Of a stretch of DNA of 64,000 nucleotides, positions 60,826 to 64,000 are shown piece by piece. The notes beneath the pieces are model-generated. The model was given only the letters and a program-made list of their open reading frames with translations, did not search any database and was not told the origin of the DNA. Source of the DNA: Mucilaginibacter terrae (GTDB lineage Bacteria > Bacteroidota > Bacteroidia > Sphingobacteriales > Sphingobacteriaceae); NCBI RefSeq assembly GCF_031951985.1, contig NZ_JAVLVU010000001.1:4340001-4404000 (forward strand), given 5' to 3'. The number at the start of each line of letters is the position of its first letter. The stretch's first letter is position 1. The translations under genes were made by a program, and so were the position numbers.

Positions 60826-61194
60826 ATGATGACCGGGGTTAAGACTAAAACTACTGAAAAATTTACCGAAGTATTCGGCTCTAAAGCCGGTACGGTGTAC
60901 CAAAGCGACCGTGAAGGTTGCTGGTATATTGATTTTGCCGGTAAACTGGTTAAGTTTGACTACCGCACGCTATTACTCCTCAAAAAATCTATTTACCGCG
61001 TTGATATTGAGCAATTGATATTAGACAACGGTAAATCGCCCGAGATAGAAATGGTATTTATTTGCGCCTGCAACCATTGCTATTTCCTCAGCATACTGCA
61101 AATCATCGCCCTTAAAGAGTTACTGGAAGGTGCTTTTGCCATGTTTGAACTGAACCAGATACTGCACGACAGGCTGCATAGGATGGTAGTTTAA
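60826..61194 (+). CDS. Conserved hypothetical protein with a CxCxxC motif
   Basis: This is a 122-residue protein, not assigned. It has FAGKLVKFDYRTLLLLKKS in the middle and a CACNHC motif near residue 87, which could bind a metal; the C-terminal half is helical. It is behind a consensus promoter placed almost on the ATG. It is upstream of ferritin, so a metal link is possible but unproven. Confidence 0.75.
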   Translation: MMTGVKTKTTEKFTEVFGSKAGTVYQSDREGCWYIDFAGKLVKFDYRTLLLLKKSIYRVDIEQLILDNGKSPEIEMVFICACNHCYFLSILQIIALKELLEGAFAMFELNQILHDRLHRMVV

Positions 61195-61213
61195 AGAGGG
61201 AGTAAAGAATACA

Positions 61214-61277
61214 GAGTCAAGAATCCAGATTTTGTATATCGTGTTACCTTTCTGTCTGTACTCTTGATTCCTGACTC
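61214..61277. repeat. CAAGAATC-family intergenic palindrome, copy 2
   Basis: GAGTCAAGAATC (61214-61225) and GATTCCTGACTC (61266-61277) are reverse complements at 11 of 12 positions. The core words match the element at 16492-16560. Confidence 0.6.
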
Positions 61278-61325
61278 TATACTCTGTCAATCACTAATTT
61301 AGACTTATTTCATATTGTCTTTATA

Positions 61326-61357
61326 TTGTACAACCTGTTGTTATAGCACTATTTTTG
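61326..61357 (+). promoter_or_regulatory. Ferritin promoter
   Basis: TTG (61326-61328), a 21-nt spacer and TATTTTTG (61350-61357) match the consensus. The leader is about 40 nt. Confidence 0.55.
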
Positions 61358-61400
61358 TGTGTATTCCATTGGATACAACAATCCCTAACTGTAATATAAC

Positions 61401-61940
61401 ATGAAAGATATAATGCGTATAAAGAGTTTGGTATCTGCTGATATTGAAACCCTTTTAAACCAGCAAATAAAGAAAGAAGCTCATTCATCAGCAATGTACC
61501 TGGCCATGGCTTCATGGTGTAATCAAAATGGTTTCGATTATTCATCTGACTACTTTTTTAAACAGTCGGAAGAAGAGCGTATGCACCAGTTGAAATTATT
61601 TAAATATGTTTTAGATATGGGTGGCCGTGCGGTATCACCTGATGTAAGCGGTCTTAAACAAGATTATACCAGCCTGCGCGAAGTATTTGAAGACGCTTTG
61701 GAAGCCGAGATTGCCATCACCCAATCATTCAAAAATATTGCAGCTACCTGCATGAAAGAGCAGGACTTTGTTACTTTCGAATTTTTGAACTGGTTTATGA
61801 AAGAGCAACGCGAAGAAGAATACAAAGCCCGCCGTGCGCTGGAACTATTCGAAGTTATTGGCGAAGAAGGTACCGGTCTTTGGGAAATTGACAAGCATGT
61901 TAATAAAATTAAATACGACAGCGAAACTGCCGGGGCATAA
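61401..61940 (+). CDS. ftnA: Ferritin
   Basis: This is a 179-residue four-helix-bundle protein. The ferroxidase ligands are visible: Glu in NQQIKKEAHSSAMY, then EEERMHQLKLF with Glu and His, Glu in ALEAEIAITQSFKN and Gln/Glu in MKEQREEEYKARR. No haem-binding Met as in bacterioferritin is evident. It stores iron as a 24-mer. An internal ATG at 61413 could be the true start. Confidence 0.94.
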   Translation: MKDIMRIKSLVSADIETLLNQQIKKEAHSSAMYLAMASWCNQNGFDYSSDYFFKQSEEERMHQLKLFKYVLDMGGRAVSPDVSGLKQDYTSLREVFEDALEAEIAITQSFKNIAATCMKEQDFVTFEFLNWFMKEQREEEYKARRALELFEVIGEEGTGLWEIDKHVNKIKYDSETAGA

Positions 61941-61966
61941 TTATATACAAGAACTAATTACTAAGG

Positions 61967-61997
61967 AGCCGGTGTATTTTTGCACCGGCTTTTTTTG
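61967..61997 (+). terminator. Terminator after ferritin
   Basis: AGCCGGTG (61967-61974) pairs with CACCGGCT (61983-61990), followed by a T-run. Confidence 0.88.
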
Positions 61998-62010
61998 TGG
62001 TTTGTCTTAT

Positions 62011-62144
62011 CACGTCATTGCGAGACAGGAGGGAGGGGGCGTAGGGAGTCGAAGCAATCTCTGCGGTGGCAAATTTCGTCATGCTCAGTTCAGAGATTGC
62101 TTCGACGGCGCCCTTCTTTTCCCCTGCTGTCTCGCAAAGACGTG
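62011..62144. repeat. CGTCATTGCGAG-family palindromic repeat, full copy
   Basis: The left end has ACGTCATTGCGAGACAG and the right end CTGTCTCGCAAAGACGT, with inner GAAGCAATCTCTG and CAGAGATTGCTTC. It separates ferritin from the GNAT gene. Confidence 0.75.
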
Positions 62145-62221
62145 TTGGGTGAAACTCATTATTTACCTATTCCGCAAAAAACGGATTTTAACCCTCGCTG
62201 TAATTTTATACGTTTGCCCTA

Positions 62222-62905
62222 ATGAATACTGCTTTACACAACCCGGCCTTTAATGCCTTAACCACCGGCAACAGTCATTTAGCTAAAGGTACCGGCGAGG
62301 TCAGATATTTCGACCCAGAAGTATCGCCCATAGTAGGTTTGGCAAGGCATGATGGCAATCTGCTGAATAGTTTGCATGAACAAATAGCAGATGATAGTCC
62401 GCGCGTGGTATTTACTCCTGAGGAGATACACATTCCGTCAAGCTGGAAACTGCTAAGATTTATAAGCGGCTACCAAATGGTACATAACAACCCGGTTGCT
62501 GCTGCAAATAATGGTAGTGCGGCCACTTTGCCTTTAACCCATGAGCATATTCCGCAAATGCTGGAACTTACCAAACTAACGGCTCCCGGTCCGTTTGATA
62601 GCCGTACCATTGAGTTTGGTTATTATGAGGGTGTATTTGACGGCAATAAAGTAGTAGCCATGGCCGGCCAGCGCATGAACCCCGGCCAGTACACCGAAAT
62701 AAGCGCCGTATGCACTCACCCCGATTATTTGGGACGGGGATACGCCCGTCAATTGCTGCTGAGTCAGGTTAACCGCATGAATGCCGCCGGAAACATTCCT
62801 TTTTTGCACGTGCGTGATGATAACGAGCGGGCCATCAATGTTTATAAAAGCCTGGGTTTTGAAATAAGCTCGGTGATGAATTTTTATTTTATAAAGAAGG
62901 CATAA
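62222..62905 (+). CDS. GNAT-family N-acetyltransferase
   Basis: This is a 227-residue protein. The C-terminal half has the acetyl-CoA motif VCTHPDYLGRGYARQLLL and the late VYKSLGFEISSVMNFY; the N-terminal half is a related, degenerate copy-like region. It acetylates an unknown small molecule or protein. It is a single gene between repeats. Confidence 0.88.
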   Translation: MNTALHNPAFNALTTGNSHLAKGTGEVRYFDPEVSPIVGLARHDGNLLNSLHEQIADDSPRVVFTPEEIHIPSSWKLLRFISGYQMVHNNPVAAANNGSAATLPLTHEHIPQMLELTKLTAPGPFDSRTIEFGYYEGVFDGNKVVAMAGQRMNPGQYTEISAVCTHPDYLGRGYARQLLLSQVNRMNAAGNIPFLHVRDDNERAINVYKSLGFEISSVMNFYFIKKA

Positions 62906-63296
62906 TCTTGTAATAGTGTGAAATAGCCTTTTTTCTCTTTTATCGTCTCCCAGCTTCGGGGTGAAAGCCGGGCAGCACAAGGTGGCCAGTGCGTAGGCAA
63001 GGGCCTCTTAGATTTTGCAGAAGCGTGGGACAAGCGGGAACGAAGTGGGGCAAAAGTTAAGCAGCCCGTGGTGCTGCCCGGCTTTGCAGGTTGGGCATGT
63101 GCGGCAAACGAAGCATAGGGAGGTGACTTGAATTTTTGCTACCTTTTGTTTCAAGACAAAAGTAGTAGCCTCCGCGGCAATGAGCGGTAACCGAGAGACT
63201 TGTATGATTACAAAATCTTTACAATCAGCCAATTGCAACGATCCTTATTTATCCCTAAATTGCTTTAAATTAAAAGCAAATTCCGGCTAAAACAAC
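62906..63296. other. 391-nt repeat-rich gap
   Basis: No gene was seen. AAAGCCGGGCAGCAC (62964-62978) is the exact reverse complement of GTGCTGCCCGGCTTT (63071-63085), 92 nt apart, with a GC-rich core. A further hairpin CTTTTGTTTCAAGACAAAAG (starting near 63164) lies downstream. The whole stretch looks like a compound dispersed repeat. Confidence 0.6.
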
Positions 63297-64000
63297 ATGA
63301 AACTATACTTACCATACGTTTTAGCGCTCGCCTGTTTGCTGCATCCTGTGTTGGGCAAAGCGGCCTCGTTGCTTATCCCTATGGATATTACGCAAAAAGA
63401 TCATCTTAAATCATACGGCATTGCTTTTTGGGTGCTTAAACATGATGGCGAGGTAGATTGGCTGCTGAACTACAGGGGTGGCAGCTTTATGCTGAAGTAT
63501 GATAGGGATACCGAGGCCGAATGCAAAATACGCGGCGTAAGCTACGAGGTGCTGCCCGATGTCAAAGCCAATGTGCTACTCGCCGAAATTGCCGATCCAT
63601 CAGTTAACATGGAGGTGATGAAATTGCAAAAAGCGCCCCGCATTGCCGTTTACTCGCCGCAGGATAAGGGCGGTTTAGAGGATGCCGTGGTGCTGGTACT
63701 CAACTATGCCGAAATTCCATTTAGTTATATTTACGATGAAGCTGTACTCAAGGGCGACCTGGATAAATACGACTGGCTGCACCTGCACCACGAAGATTTT
63801 ACCGGCCAGTACAGCAAAATGCTCGGTGGTTTTCGTAACCAGGAATGGAACGCGCAGAACAAGTTGAAGCAGGAAGCGCTGGCCCGTAAAATGGGATTTA
63901 AAAAAGTATCGAAAATGAAACTGGCCGTGGCACAGCACATACGCGATTATTGCTCTGGCGGGGGCTTTTTGTTTGCCATGTGCTCCGGGGCCGATAGTTT
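63297..64000 (+). CDS. Protein of the family labelled asparagine synthetase B, 3' end outside the window
   Basis: The frame opens at ATG 63297 and runs off the window; 234 residues are visible. A signal peptide (MKLYLPYVLALACLLHPVLG) is followed by LIPMDITQKDHLKSYGIAFW and WLLNYRGGSFML. Bacteroidota proteins with this start are often labelled asparagine synthetase B, but the signal peptide and lack of the catalytic N-terminal Cys argue against a true cytosolic amidotransferase. A later GGGFLFAMCSGAD resembles a glutamine-amidotransferase-like fold. Confidence 0.65.
   Translation, partial: MKLYLPYVLALACLLHPVLGKAASLLIPMDITQKDHLKSYGIAFWVLKHDGEVDWLLNYRGGSFMLKYDRDTEAECKIRGVSYEVLPDVKANVLLAEIADPSVNMEVMKLQKAPRIAVYSPQDKGGLEDAVVLVLNYAEIPFSYIYDEAVLKGDLDKYDWLHLHHEDFTGQYSKMLGGFRNQEWNAQNKLKQEALARKMGFKKVSKMKLAVAQHIRDYCSGGGFLFAMCSGADS

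Noticed and set aside
61834..62253. A 139-aa frame from ferritin into the intergenic repeat
   Set aside because: Half of it is ferritin in another frame and the rest is repeat DNA.
1..64000. tRNA or rRNA genes, insertion sequences and prophage
   Set aside because: No T-loop or anticodon-stem patterns, transposase or phage protein motifs were seen on either strand.

Overview
The window is from a Bacteroidota chromosome, most likely a Sphingobacteriaceae member close to Mucilaginibacter or Pedobacter. This rests on recognised families (type II glutamine synthetase, DUF3822 next to rsmD, GH3 ligase, receiver-only response regulators, zinc-free S14 and L36). It also rests on promoters of the Bacteroidota type (-33 TTTG, 19-21 nt spacer, -7 TAnnTTTG) and the near absence of Shine-Dalgarno sequences. 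No tRNA, rRNA, CRISPR array, transposase or phage gene was seen.

Layout. 1-1.7 kb: the 3' part of a prephenate dehydrogenase-like gene, then a RelE/ParE-type toxin-antitoxin pair. 1.8-17.2 kb: one uninterrupted r-protein supercluster, rplC to rplQ, fusing the S10, spc and alpha operons and including secY, map, infA and rpoA. rpsJ is not upstream of rplC. 17.3-19.1 kb: a CMD/AhpD-like gene, a Crp/Fnr regulator and a GNAT gene. 19.4-22.8 kb: dnaK and type II glnA. 23-31 kb: a phosphate-centred block of two PAP2 phosphatases flanking an HD-PycTM membrane protein, ppk1, an SdiA-regulated-like lipoprotein and a large GAF protein. 31.5-37 kb: a flippase-like protein, an alkaline-phosphatase-superfamily enzyme and an outer-membrane BamA-like barrel with a kinase-like N-terminal part, broken by a frameshift. 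37-40.7 kb: two receiver proteins and a multi-PAS histidine kinase. 40.8-54.3 kb: housekeeping genes (WalJ-like hydrolase, DinB, RRM protein, rlmF, MazG-like, ABC-F, pyrE, NUDIX, coaD, GH3, zincin, pentapeptide protein, DUF4269, rsmD, DUF3822). 54.4-64 kb: a RecD-like helicase, a second histidine kinase, clpB, an unknown 122-aa protein, ferritin, a GNAT protein and the start of a gene of the family labelled asparagine synthetase B.

How the genes work together. The first quarter supplies the ribosome, the Sec channel, N-terminal Met removal, IF-1 and the RNA polymerase alpha subunit. DnaK and ClpB are partner chaperones in the same window. HD-PycTM and ppk1 are separated by 5 nt and are almost certainly co-transcribed, which suggests a membrane-linked nucleotide or polyphosphate function; this is the strongest candidate for a little-described system here. 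The histidine kinase and two receivers at 37-40.7 kb look like one signalling operon.

Other signals: three genes carry single-base frameshifts (34.5, 41.0 and 44.6 kb), which may be real or sequence errors. Several families of intergenic palindromes recur (CGTCATTGCGAG, CAAGAATC, and others). Most of the larger gaps inside the r-protein cluster hold a hairpin. A few promoters place the start site on or beside the ATG, implying leaderless mRNAs. All functions are inferred by reading the sequence; no search was run.
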